Assembly: GCA_041744375.1 (NCBI GenBank) | Contig: JBGTLA010000185.1 | Location: 1-58,036 of the forward strand | Length of the DNA: 58,036 nucleotides | Direction: 5' to 3' | Origin: JBGTLA01 sp041744375 | GTDB taxonomy: Bacteria; Actinomycetota; Acidimicrobiia; Spongiisociales; ZC4RG35 | Part shown: in pieces, positions 32,447 to 40,905 of the stretch | Numbering within the stretch: the stretch's first letter is position 1 | How the letters are laid out: each line of letters begins with the position of its first letter | Notes under the pieces: model-generated | Database searches by the model: none | What the model saw: the letters and a program-made list of their open reading frames with translations, nothing else | Told to the model about the DNA's origin: nothing | Program-made: the position numbers and the translations under genes

Positions 32447-34189
32447 ATGCCTGAGATAGCGCGTTTGCTCATCGCCAATCGGGGCGAGATTGCCGTGCGG
32501 GTGCTCCGCACTGCTCGAGACATGGGCATCCACACCATCGCCGTCTATTCCGAGCTCGATCGCGATGCACTCCATGTGAGGCTGGCCGATGAGGCGTGGA
32601 ACATCGGCCCGGCCCCGGCCGCCGACTCCTATCTCAACATCGACACGTTGTTGCGGGTGGCTCGGGAAGCCAAGGCCGACGCCGTCCACCCCGGATACGG
32701 GTTCTTGGCCGAGAACGCCGATTTCGCCCGCAGGGTCACCGACGCCGGTCTCGTCTGGGTGGGGCCGCCGGCCGCCGCCATCGAACTGATGGGCGACAAG
32801 ATCACGTCCCGCCGGACGGCTGAGGCCGAAGGCGTTCCCACCGTCCCCGGCATCACCGAATCCGTCGGCGACGTCGAGGAGGTGCGTGCCCTGGCCGACC
32901 GCTTCGGCTACCCGGTGGCGATCAAGGCCGCTCACGGAGGGGGTGGCAAGGGACTGCGCGTGGTCCGGGGCCCAGAGGACCTCCAGGAGGCGTTCGACGG
33001 TGCCAGGCGCGAAGCAGATGCGTACTTCGGGAACCCCGAGGTGTACGTGGAGAAGTACCTGGAACGACCACGCCACGTCGAAGCCCAGATCCTGTTCGAC
33101 ACCCACGGAAACGGGATCTTTCTCGGTGAGCGGGACTGTTCGGTGCAGCGCCGGCACCAAAAGCTCATCGAGGAGACACCGTCGCCCGGCTTCTCAGACG
33201 AGCAACGGGAAGCCTTCGCCGCAGCGGCCCTCGCCGCCGGGCGATCGTGCGGATACGTCAACGCAGGCACCGTCGAATTCCTGCTCGACCAGGCAGGTGA
33301 CTTCTACTTCCTCGAAATGAACACCCGGCTCCAGGTCGAGCACTGCGTCACCGAGATGGTGACCGGCATCGACCTCGTCGAGTGGCAGCTTCGCATCGCC
33401 GCCGGCGAAGTGCTCGCCATCGACGGTGTGGAATCGCGGGGCCACTCGATCGAGTTTCGGATCAACGCCGAGAACCCCTATCGAGATTTCCTACCCAGCC
33501 CCGGTCAGGTGGCCGAGTGGCGAGAGCCCTCGGGGCCGGGGGTGAGAGTCGACGGTTGGATCGAGACGGAGACCCGGGTCAGCCAGTACTACGACAACCT
33601 CATGGCGAAGCTCGTGGTATGGGGAGTAGACCGCGACCAGGCTATCGCCCGGGGGAAACGGGCATTGTCGGAGTTCAAGGTGCGCGGCGTCCACACCACC
33701 ATCCCCGCCCATCTGGTCGTTCTCAACCATCCCGACTTCATCGCCGGCACGCACCACACGCGATGGATGGAGGACTCTGTCGACCTGGGTGGTTCCAGGC
33801 CCGAGGCAACCCCGGCGTTGCCCGAGGAAGAGGAACTCGAGCAACGCGAGATGACCGTCGAGATCGGGGGTCGTCGCTTCGCGGTCACCTATTGGGCGCC
33901 GGAGCCGACATCGGCAAGCGGGCAGGTCAGGCGACGGCCCCCGAGGCTCCAGGCCTCGACGGACACCGGCGCCTCCGACGGGGTGGTAACGGCGCCGATG
34001 CAAGGCACGATCGTCAAAGTGCAGGTGAAGGCGGGAGAGTCCGTCAATATCGGCGACCCCATTTGCGTCCTCGAGGCCATGAAGATGGAAAATGAGGTGG
34101 TGTCTCCGACGTCGGGAGAGGTAGTCGACCTGCGTATCCAAGCCGGCGACGCCGTGGCCAACGGAGCAGTCATCGCCATCGTGAAGTAG
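32447..34189 (+). CDS. pccA: Acyl-CoA carboxylase alpha subunit (biotin carboxylase + BCCP)
   Basis: 580 residues. Biotin carboxylase domain (about 1-450): IARLLIANRGEIAVRVLRTA, VHPGYGFLAENADFA, ATP-grasp glycine loop KAAHGGGGKGLRVV, and FLEMNTRLQVEHCVTE. Linker region, then a biotinyl carrier domain (about 505-580) with biotin attachment K546 in EAMKMENE. It pairs with the beta subunit gene on the other side of the S23 insertion to make propionyl-CoA/acetyl-CoA carboxylase. The ATG follows a G-rich stretch (CCGGGGG) that can act as SD, itself the end of the heptamer array, so the insertion border supplies the ribosome-binding region. Confidence 0.94.
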   Translation: MPEIARLLIANRGEIAVRVLRTARDMGIHTIAVYSELDRDALHVRLADEAWNIGPAPAADSYLNIDTLLRVAREAKADAVHPGYGFLAENADFARRVTDAGLVWVGPPAAAIELMGDKITSRRTAEAEGVPTVPGITESVGDVEEVRALADRFGYPVAIKAAHGGGGKGLRVVRGPEDLQEAFDGARREADAYFGNPEVYVEKYLERPRHVEAQILFDTHGNGIFLGERDCSVQRRHQKLIEETPSPGFSDEQREAFAAAALAAGRSCGYVNAGTVEFLLDQAGDFYFLEMNTRLQVEHCVTEMVTGIDLVEWQLRIAAGEVLAIDGVESRGHSIEFRINAENPYRDFLPSPGQVAEWREPSGPGVRVDGWIETETRVSQYYDNLMAKLVVWGVDRDQAIARGKRALSEFKVRGVHTTIPAHLVVLNHPDFIAGTHHTRWMEDSVDLGGSRPEATPALPEEEELEQREMTVEIGGRRFAVTYWAPEPTSASGQVRRRPPRLQASTDTGASDGVVTAPMQGTIVKVQVKAGESVNIGDPICVLEAMKMENEVVSPTSGEVVDLRIQAGDAVANGAVIAIVK

Positions 34190-34223
34190 GTCGTTGGCCG
34201 TTGGCCGTTCGCCGTTGGCCGTC
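34189..34223. repeat. Heptamer array, left border of PPOX cassette
   Basis: Starting at the last base of the carboxylase alpha stop codon: partial GTCGTT, then GGCCGTT, GGCCGTT, CGCCGTT, GGCCGTC. These units match the left S23 array (GGCCGTT) exactly and lie five bases before the nearest ATG of the PPOX gene. Confidence 0.85.
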
Positions 34224-34236
34224 CAGAATGGCTTCC

Positions 34237-34641
34237 ATGGATCGCCCCCACGCATGGGAGTTGTTGACCAACAGCGAGGTCGCGGTGCTCGGCACGACTC
34301 GTCCCGACGGCCGCGCTCACTTGGTGCCCTTCGTCTTCGCTGTGGTAGGGCGGCAACTGGTCACGGCGGTGGATGACAAGCCGAAGTCGACCCGAGAGCT
34401 CGCACGTATTACCAACATCGAACACGATTCACGCGTCGAGGTGCTCGCCCATGGATACGACAGCGACTGGGCCCGCCTGTGGTGGGTGCGAGCAAGCGGA
34501 ACCGCGACGATACATCGCGTTCGCCCATCTCAGAGCCAGGCACTTGAGGCCCGGTTTCCCCAATACCAGAAACTCCCGCCGCAGGGGCCATGGATTCTCA
34601 TCGAGGTCAGCCGCCTCGTCGGATGGGCTGCCAACAGCTGA
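34237..34641 (+). CDS. PPOX-class F420-dependent enzyme (Rv0121-like)
   Basis: 134 residues from ATG 34237 (MDRPHAWELLTNSEVAVLGT); ATG 34228 is an alternative. The split beta-barrel flavin/deazaflavin-binding pattern is seen in VAVLGTTRPDGRAHLVPFVFAV, VTAVDDKPKSTRELARITNI, WARLWWVRASGTATI and the C-terminal PWILIEVSRLVGW. It matches the family of probable F420-dependent enzymes that includes M. tuberculosis Rv0121c. It would use F420H2, consistent with cofD-cofE at 22.6 kb. The gene is enclosed by inverted heptamer arrays and is convergent with the flavoprotein gene downstream. Confidence 0.84.
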   Translation: MDRPHAWELLTNSEVAVLGTTRPDGRAHLVPFVFAVVGRQLVTAVDDKPKSTRELARITNIEHDSRVEVLAHGYDSDWARLWWVRASGTATIHRVRPSQSQALEARFPQYQKLPPQGPWILIEVSRLVGWAANS

Positions 34642-34646
34642 CGTTC

Positions 34647-34674
34647 AACGGCGAACTGCGAACGACCAACTCAC
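34647..34674. repeat. Heptamer array, right border of PPOX cassette
   Basis: Four phased units beginning AAC: AACGGCG, AACTGCG, AACGACC, AACTCAC. They start five bases after the PPOX stop and run over the stop codon of the convergent flavoprotein gene. Core AACGG is inverted relative to the GGCCGTT units at 34196-34223, the same arrangement as around the S23 gene; units here are more diverged. Confidence 0.7.
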
Positions 34675-36035
34675 TCGGCGGCGTCGGTTATTGCCTCCGA
34701 CATCGAGGGATGGACCATGAGGGTGTCGACGAGCTGGCTGACCGTCACGCCGGTGTTGACCGCCAGGGCGACGGCAGAGATCAGCTCCGACGCTCGGTGT
34801 CCAACGATGGTTCCCCCCAACACGACTCCGGTGGCAGGATCGGAGACGACCTTCACGAATCCGCGTGTGAACCCCTGTAGAACGGCCCGATTGTTGGCCG
34901 TGAACGGGACCTTGGTGGTGCGCACCTTGCGACCCATCTGGGCGGCATCCACCTCCTCCATTCCCACAGAGGCGATTTCCGGCTCGGTGAACACCGCTTC
35001 CGCCACCTTGGAGTAGTCGAGCGGCGTGATGGGCACTCCTAGGAGGTGCAAGGCGATCTTTCGCCCCTGCATCGAGGCCACCGACGACAGCGGCATCTGG
35101 CCCGTGCAATCTCCGGCGGCATAGATGTGGGGCACCGACGTGCGCTGGTACTCGTCGACCCTTATATACCCGTGATCCGTCTCCACACCTGCCTCCCCCA
35201 GCCCCAGATCGTCGGTGAGGGGCACCGAGCCGATCGCCAGGAGGGCGTGTGAGCCCTTGACCACCCGCCCGTCGTCGCACCGGACCACGACGGCGTCTCC
35301 TTCGCGTTCGATCGCCTCCGCCCGGGCGCCGATGACCAGCTTGACACCCCGATCGAGGAAGTTCCGCTCTATCACGGCCGCCACTTCAGGGTCGCGATGA
35401 GGAAGGATCTGCTGGCGGGAGACGACCAGGGTGACGCGTGCCCCGAGCGAGAGGAAGATGTGCACGAACTCGACTCCCGTCACCCCCGAGCCGATCACGA
35501 CGACATGTTCCGGAACCGACTCGAGGTCGTAGGCGTCCCGAGTGGTCAGAATCCTCTCTCCGTCCACCTCCACCCAATCGGGGACCCGGGGAGCAGACCC
35601 CGTCGAGATGAGGGCGTAGTCGAAGCCGATCTCTCGCTCGCCCTCGTCGGTGTTAACGAGGGCAGTGTGGTCATCGATCAGGACTGCGCGGCCGGAGATG
35701 AGGTCAACCGACTGGGATTTGAGCAGGGCCACCAGGCTGGCGTTGATGTCGCTCGTGATCGTCTTGATACGCGCCGCCAGATGACCGGTGTCGACACTAC
35801 CGGGTTCGGTGGTGAGACCGAGCATGGCGGCGTTGCGCACTACATCGATCCGTACCGCCGAGGCGGTCATCGTCTTCGACGGAATGCAATCCCACAGATG
35901 GGCGGCTCCTCCCATCACGTCCTTCTCGACCACCGTCACGGCTGCTCCGCGGGCGGCGGCGGTGGTGGCGAAGGACGTGCCGGCAGGACCACCCCCGATG
36001 ACAAGGGTGCGGGGTGTCCGAGGGTCGGCGTTCAC
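34671..36035 (-). CDS. FAD-dependent pyridine nucleotide oxidoreductase, LpdA-like
   Basis: 454 residues of the dihydrolipoamide dehydrogenase/glutathione reductase fold: FAD motif LVIGGGPAGTSFATTAA, NAD motif VVIGSGVTGVEFVHIFLSLG, FAD site IYAAGDCTG, and a C-terminal dimerisation domain. The redox-active site normally reads GGTCLNVGCIPSK; here it is GGAAHLWDCIPSK, so the first cysteine is missing and no disulfide can form. The C-terminal His-Glu pair of true LPDs is also replaced by HPSMSE. It therefore resembles M. tuberculosis LpdA (Rv3303c), an NAD(P)H:quinone reductase, rather than an E3 enzyme. Confidence 0.85.
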   Translation of the reverse strand: MNADPRTPRTLVIGGGPAGTSFATTAAARGAAVTVVEKDVMGGAAHLWDCIPSKTMTASAVRIDVVRNAAMLGLTTEPGSVDTGHLAARIKTITSDINASLVALLKSQSVDLISGRAVLIDDHTALVNTDEGEREIGFDYALISTGSAPRVPDWVEVDGERILTTRDAYDLESVPEHVVVIGSGVTGVEFVHIFLSLGARVTLVVSRQQILPHRDPEVAAVIERNFLDRGVKLVIGARAEAIEREGDAVVVRCDDGRVVKGSHALLAIGSVPLTDDLGLGEAGVETDHGYIRVDEYQRTSVPHIYAAGDCTGQMPLSSVASMQGRKIALHLLGVPITPLDYSKVAEAVFTEPEIASVGMEEVDAAQMGRKVRTTKVPFTANNRAVLQGFTRGFVKVVSDPATGVVLGGTIVGHRASELISAVALAVNTGVTVSQLVDTLMVHPSMSEAITDAAE

Positions 36036-36100
36036 GATCGGGAAGGGTACATTTCCATCTCAGGTGAGGCGAGATACCCACCAGGGTGGAGACGGGATTG

Positions 36101-37690
36101 TCAGGAGGGACGGTACGTCCCGAAGACGTTGCGCAGGGCGTCTGAGACCTCTCCGACCGTGGCACCGGCGCCGAGCGCCTCTTTCATCGCCGGGAGGAGG
36201 TTGTCAGTACCCTTTGCTGCCGACTCGATCGCCGCCATGTGGTGGTCGATCGGGCCCCGCTCCGCCCGCCACTCACTCAGGCGCCGGCGCTGCCCCTCTT
36301 CGAGGTCGGGATCGATCCGGAGCACTTCGATCGGCTCGCTCTCCTCGGACACGAAGCGGTTGACGCCGACCACCACGCGCTCGCCGCTGCCCTGAGCACG
36401 GGCCTCGACGTAAGCCGCCTCCTCGATCTGGCCCTGCATGAAGCCGGCTTCGATGGCTGCCACCGCCCCGCCCATGTCCTCGATCCGATCGAACATCGCC
36501 GTTGCCGCCGACTCGATCTCGTCGGTGAGAGCTTCGATGAAGTAGCTACCGGCGAGTGGGTCGACGGTGTCGGCCATGCCCGACTCGTAGGCGAGGATCT
36601 GCTGGGTGCGCAGGGCCAGGCGAGCCGCGCCATCGGTGGGAAGGCCGACGGCCTCGTCGTAGGCGTTGGTGTGCAGGGACTGTGTCCCACCGAGAACGGC
36701 CGCCATCGCCTGCACGGTCGTCCTCACCACGTTGGTGAGAGGCTGCTGAGCGGTGAGGGTGGAACCGGCCGTCTGGGTGTGGAATCGCATCGCCTGGGCG
36801 TCCGGGTCGCTCACCCCGATCGCCTCGCGCATCAGCCGGGCCCACATGCGACGCGCCGCTCGATACTTGGCGATCTCTTCGAAGAAGTGGTTGTGACCGT
36901 TCCAGAAGAACGAAAGGCGGCGACCGACCGTGGCAGCGTCGAGTCCGGCTTCGGTGGCTGCCCGCACATAGGCGATGCCATTGGCGAGCGTGAACGCCAC
37001 TTCCTGAGCGGCGGTGCTACCCGCCTCCCGGATGTGGTACCCCGACACCGAAATCGTGTTCCAAGACGGAAGCTCGTCGGCGGCGTAGGCGAAGACATCG
37101 GTGATGAGCCGCATCGAAGGCCGCGGTGGGTAGATGTAGGTGCCCCGAGCCACGTATTCCTTGAGGATGTCGTTCTGCACCGTTCCCCGTATGTCGGCGG
37201 CAGCGACCCCTTGCTCCTCGGCCACCAGCTGGTAGAGCACGAGGAGGATCGGAGCCGTGGCGTTGATCGTCATTGAGGTCGAAACCTCCCCGAGCGGGAT
37301 ACCCGCCAGTAGGCGGCGCATGTCGTCGACCGAGTCGATGGCCACGCCCACCTTGCCCACCTCCCCCTCGGAGAGGGGATGGTCCGAGTCGAGGCCCATC
37401 TGGGTTGGCAAGTCGAATGCCACCGACAGGCCCGTTTGGCCAGCCTCCATGAGCGACCGAAAGCGAGCGTTGGTCTCTTCCGCGGTCCCGAACCCAGCGT
37501 ACTGACGCATGGTCCAGGGACGGCCCCGATACATGGAGGGATAGGGGCCGCGGGTGAAGGGGTACTCGCCCGGCGCACCGATGCGGGCGGGGTCGGGAGG
37601 ACGATCGTAGACGACATCGATCTCGATGCCGCTGGAGGTGGTGCGGTTTTGGGACGGGGTCACGGTATCCTCGTGGAGACTCTGAGACAT
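36101..37690 (-). CDS. Methylmalonyl-CoA mutase large (substrate-binding) subunit
   Basis: 529 residues from ATG 37690 (MSQSLHEDTVTP). The TIM-barrel acyl-CoA-mutase domain is complete: FTRGPYPSMYRGRPWTMRQYAGFG, LSVAFDLPTQMGLDSDHP, GTVQNDILKEYVARGTYI, ISVSGYHIREAG. Substrate-discriminating positions read Tyr64 (RQYAGF) and Arg182 (VARGTY), the methylmalonyl-CoA type, not the Phe/Gln of isobutyryl-CoA mutase; His219 of the radical site is present. There is no B12-binding domain, so a separate small subunit is required; none lies in the window. With the carboxylase it would convert propionyl-CoA to succinyl-CoA. An upstream frame extension is shadow. Confidence 0.9.
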   Translation of the reverse strand: MSQSLHEDTVTPSQNRTTSSGIEIDVVYDRPPDPARIGAPGEYPFTRGPYPSMYRGRPWTMRQYAGFGTAEETNARFRSLMEAGQTGLSVAFDLPTQMGLDSDHPLSEGEVGKVGVAIDSVDDMRRLLAGIPLGEVSTSMTINATAPILLVLYQLVAEEQGVAAADIRGTVQNDILKEYVARGTYIYPPRPSMRLITDVFAYAADELPSWNTISVSGYHIREAGSTAAQEVAFTLANGIAYVRAATEAGLDAATVGRRLSFFWNGHNHFFEEIAKYRAARRMWARLMREAIGVSDPDAQAMRFHTQTAGSTLTAQQPLTNVVRTTVQAMAAVLGGTQSLHTNAYDEAVGLPTDGAARLALRTQQILAYESGMADTVDPLAGSYFIEALTDEIESAATAMFDRIEDMGGAVAAIEAGFMQGQIEEAAYVEARAQGSGERVVVGVNRFVSEESEPIEVLRIDPDLEEGQRRRLSEWRAERGPIDHHMAAIESAAKGTDNLLPAMKEALGAGATVGEVSDALRNVFGTYRPS

Positions 37691-37778
37691 CGTATCTCGG
37701 CTCACCCGCGAGGCCACCAACGCAGGGGGCGGGCCCAAACAGGAACCCACCGGGGTTCGCCGACGTTCGGAAACCTGA

Positions 37779-40340
37779 ATGAGCAAGAAAGCTCTCATCC
37801 ACCAAGTCGAGGAACGGGAACGGCGCGGCCGCTGGTTCGGCGCGCTCGCCACCTTGCTCTCCATAGCCGTCCTCGCCTCGACCTGGGTGGGCCTGTTCGG
37901 GTTCATGAGCGCAAATGCCGCCTTCGGGACGTTCTCGGATATCCAAAGGGAATGGGTACCGGACGCCGAGGCCATGCAGTTGAGTCTCCCCGACCTGTCA
38001 CGCATCTCGCGGATATACGCCGCCGACGGCCAGCCGCTGGCAGAGCTGCACGATGGACGCAACTCCCAGCCGATTCCCTACTCGGAGGTCCCCGACACCG
38101 TCGTGCAAGCCATCCTGGCCGCCGAGGACAAGGACTTCTTCGAACACGACGGCATCGACTTCACCGCCATCGCCGCCGCCGCCGCCGACTCCATCAGCGG
38201 CTCGGTCCGGGGCGGCTCCACCATCACTCAGCAGGTCGTCAAGCAGGTGTTCGTAGGAGACGAGATCTCCATCCGCCGCAAGGTGACGGAGGCCTTCGTC
38301 GCCGCCGAGCTGGAACGGCGCTTCCCCAAAGAGCAGATCCTCGAGTACTACCTCAACTCGATCTATTTCGGCGCCAGCGCCTATGGCGTGCGAGCCGCCG
38401 GCATGGAGTTCTTCGGCAAGAACCTCGACGAGCTCACGGTGGCGGAGGCCGCCGCCATGTCGGTTTCAGTTCGCAACCCGTCTCTCTACGACCCGCGCCG
38501 GCGACCCGAGCAGGTCCTGATCCGGCGCAACGCCGTCATCGACACGATGCTCGAAAAGGAATGGATCACCGAGGAGGAGGCCGTCACGGCCAAACGACAA
38601 CCACTGGGCGTCATCCCCCACACCCCCTTCCGGGGCGACGCCGACCATGTCGTGGCCGACGTGAAGCGACAGCTCCTCAACGATCCGAAGTTCGCCATCC
38701 TGGGCGCCACCAACTCCGAACGGAAGCAGGCGATCTTCGGTTGTCCGGCTGACGACACGACCTGTGAGGGTGGGGGCGGCCTGCGCATCGAGACGGTCAT
38801 CGACCTCGACCTGCAGTTGAAGGCGAACGAGATCCTGCGTCAGTGGATGCCCCTCCTCCCCCCCGAGGAGAACCTGGAGGCGTGCCAGGTCCTGTTCCCC
38901 GACGAGGACCCCGAGTTCTTGGCCAGCTACGCCCAGAACCACTCGTGTGCACCGACCGGAGCCCTCACGATGGTCGACAATCAGAGCGGAGCGGTAAGGG
39001 TCATGGCCAGCGGCCTCGACTTCGAGTTCACCCAGTTCGACCTGGCCGTCCAGGGACGACGCAACCCTGGGTCTGCCTTCAAAGTGTTCGGGCTGGTGGC
39101 GGCGTTGGAGAACGGCATCACGCTCGGCAATCGCTTCAACGGTTCCAGTCCCCAGACGTTCGAATGCCCTTACATCTGCTCGGAACAAGGCAACACGTGG
39201 CGGGTGGGCGGTGCCGGTGCCGGGTTCATCACGCTCGGACAGGCCACCTCGAGCTCGATCAACACCGTCTACGCCCAAGTCGCCCTCCACGACGACGTCG
39301 GGCCCGAAAAGATCATCGATACAGCCCAGCGGATGGGAATTCGCTCGCCCATGCCTTCGGTGCCTTCGCTCGTGCTCGGAACATCGGAGGTCACGACTCT
39401 GGAGATGGCGTCCGCCTACTCGAACTTCGCCACTCAGGGGATGTGGGCCGAGCCGTATCTCATCTCTCGCATCGTGGACGCCTCGGGGACGGTCATCTAC
39501 GAGCACGAGGTGCATCGCGAGCGTGTTCTCGACGAGAGAGTGGCAGCCGTGGCTCTGCGCCCGCTCCGGGACGTGCCCAGCTCGGCCGGGACCGCTCCTC
39601 GCGCCGACATCGGCCGGCCGGCCGGGGGCAAGACCGGAACCCACCAGGCGTTCCGGGATGCTTGGTACGTGGGCTTCACGCCCGAGTACTCAGCCGCGGT
39701 GTGGGTGGGCTACGAAGCCAAGCAGCAGCCTCTCACCGGTGTCACCATCAACGGCCAGTATTACGAGCGTGTGTTCGGAGGGTCCGTGCCCGCACCCATC
39801 TGGGCCGAGTTCATGAGCTATGTCCTCGACGGTGTCCCCCAGTCCGAGTTCTTGCCCGAGCCTCCGGGGGTGGAGGAATACCTCGTTCCGCCCACGACCA
39901 TCGTTCCCCTGGTGGTCGGCCTGGACGCGGCCACTGCCGTCGAGCGGGTGCAAGCAGCCGACCTCAACGCCAACGTCGTGAGCGTCCCCTCCATCGAGCC
40001 CGAGGGTCAAGTGGTGGGTCAGTCGCCGGGAGCAGGGGCGGAAGTCGAGGTGGGTACCCCGGTGACGATCCAGGTGTCGAGTGGCGAACCTCCGATCGGG
40101 AACCTACCGGACTTGCGGGGCAGCACCTTCGACGGTGCCCTGGAGATATTGCGCGCCTTCGAGGAGGAAACGGGTGTCCTCGTCAACCTGACTCGCGTCG
40201 ACCAGCCCGTCGACAACCCGGCCCAGGTCGGGATCATTCTTGACACCGATCCAGAGCCAGGTGCGGAGGTCGCCTATGGGATCAACGTGAGTGCCGCCGT
40301 AGGTGTTCAAGCCCCCGGCGACGATGACGACGACGACTAG
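37779..40340 (+). CDS. Class A penicillin-binding protein with PASTA repeats
   Basis: 853-residue bifunctional peptidoglycan synthase. Cytoplasmic N-terminus, one transmembrane helix (about 21-45), GT51 glycosyltransferase domain (about 75-250) with E116 in AAEDKDFFEHDG, transpeptidase domain (about 390-680) with SxxK at S432-K435 (PGSAFKVF), SxN at S493-N495 (SSSINTV) and KTG at K618 (GGKTGTH), then two PASTA-like modules (about 690-850; PLVVGLDAATAVERVQAADL, LPDLRGSTFDGALEIL) and a seven-Asp tail. Synthesises and crosslinks cell-wall glycan; PASTA modules bind muropeptides or lipid II. ATG start. Confidence 0.94.
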   Translation: MSKKALIHQVEERERRGRWFGALATLLSIAVLASTWVGLFGFMSANAAFGTFSDIQREWVPDAEAMQLSLPDLSRISRIYAADGQPLAELHDGRNSQPIPYSEVPDTVVQAILAAEDKDFFEHDGIDFTAIAAAAADSISGSVRGGSTITQQVVKQVFVGDEISIRRKVTEAFVAAELERRFPKEQILEYYLNSIYFGASAYGVRAAGMEFFGKNLDELTVAEAAAMSVSVRNPSLYDPRRRPEQVLIRRNAVIDTMLEKEWITEEEAVTAKRQPLGVIPHTPFRGDADHVVADVKRQLLNDPKFAILGATNSERKQAIFGCPADDTTCEGGGGLRIETVIDLDLQLKANEILRQWMPLLPPEENLEACQVLFPDEDPEFLASYAQNHSCAPTGALTMVDNQSGAVRVMASGLDFEFTQFDLAVQGRRNPGSAFKVFGLVAALENGITLGNRFNGSSPQTFECPYICSEQGNTWRVGGAGAGFITLGQATSSSINTVYAQVALHDDVGPEKIIDTAQRMGIRSPMPSVPSLVLGTSEVTTLEMASAYSNFATQGMWAEPYLISRIVDASGTVIYEHEVHRERVLDERVAAVALRPLRDVPSSAGTAPRADIGRPAGGKTGTHQAFRDAWYVGFTPEYSAAVWVGYEAKQQPLTGVTINGQYYERVFGGSVPAPIWAEFMSYVLDGVPQSEFLPEPPGVEEYLVPPTTIVPLVVGLDAATAVERVQAADLNANVVSVPSIEPEGQVVGQSPGAGAEVEVGTPVTIQVSSGEPPIGNLPDLRGSTFDGALEILRAFEEETGVLVNLTRVDQPVDNPAQVGIILDTDPEPGAEVAYGINVSAAVGVQAPGDDDDDD

Positions 40341-40369
40341 AGGTCGCGAAAGAAACCCGTAGAGGACTC

Positions 40370-40398
40370 TTGACGTTGTTTTACGGTCTTCTGTAAAA
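40370..40398 (+). promoter_or_regulatory. Promoter-like region with TTTTAC/GTAAAA dyad
   Basis: TTGACG (40370-40375) is a good -35; 17 bases later GTAAAA/TAAAAG (40393-40399) is a poor -10. TTTTAC at 40379-40384 and GTAAAA at 40393-40398 form a 6-bp dyad with an 8-base centre overlapping the spacer, an operator-like arrangement. The region is clearly AT-rich compared with its surroundings. Confidence 0.45.
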
Positions 40399-40406
40399 GA
40401 AGAGAT

Positions 40407-40829
40407 ATGACAACTGCCGCCTCTGGGGAAACTAATGCCCGTCCTCCCGTCGCGCATGCCGCCTCCTCCCCAGAGGCGGCGGTTCGTCCGACGGCGCGCA
40501 TCCGTCCGCTTCTTCCGGTGCGCACCGAGAGTCGGACATCTGGCTTTCCACCGGAAGACCCCTATGTGCGCCGCTATTGGGTTGCCGCCATCGGTGCCGG
40601 GGCGGTAGCCGACCTGCTCCGCCTCATACGGGCCGGAAGAGACGCCGAAGCACTGCCCCTTCCCCGCTGGCTTCCGGTGTTGATCAGCGCAGATCTTGCC
40701 CGGGTCGACAACGGAGACCTCGTGGTCCCCGACCGGCTCCCCGAGGTTCCACCCCGTTATCGCCGCCGCTTCTCTCCCGGCCTACGCGAACAACACCGCC
40801 GCCTGATCGAAGTCCGCAAACACCCCTGA
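40407..40829 (+). CDS. Hypothetical protein
   Basis: 140 residues; an Ala/Pro/Arg-rich N-terminus (1-48) precedes a conserved-looking core YVRRYWVAAIGAGAVADLLRLIRAG and LPLPRWLPVLISADLARVDNGDL, then an Arg-rich tail. I do not recognise the family. The ATG follows AAGAG at short spacing and a promoter-like region with an inverted repeat, so it is probably a separately regulated transcript. The helix-rich core and basic tail would suit nucleic-acid or protein binding, but nothing shows this directly. Confidence 0.6.
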   Translation: MTTAASGETNARPPVAHAASSPEAAVRPTARIRPLLPVRTESRTSGFPPEDPYVRRYWVAAIGAGAVADLLRLIRAGRDAEALPLPRWLPVLISADLARVDNGDLVVPDRLPEVPPRYRRRFSPGLREQHRRLIEVRKHP

Positions 40830-40905
40830 AATCCGGATGACGGGAGACGGAAGCGCCGCTATACACCTGCCCCGGCTGTGCCCAAGAGAGCCTGGACTCC
40901 GACTC

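Noticed and set aside
35397..36395. 332-residue plus-strand frame opposite the flavoprotein and mutase
   Set aside because: Antisense shadow with no recognisable motif and no ribosome-binding site.
37691..38062. 124-residue N-terminal extension of the mutase gene
   Set aside because: Lies antisense to the penicillin-binding protein start and has no similarity to mutases; ATG 37690 fits the family.
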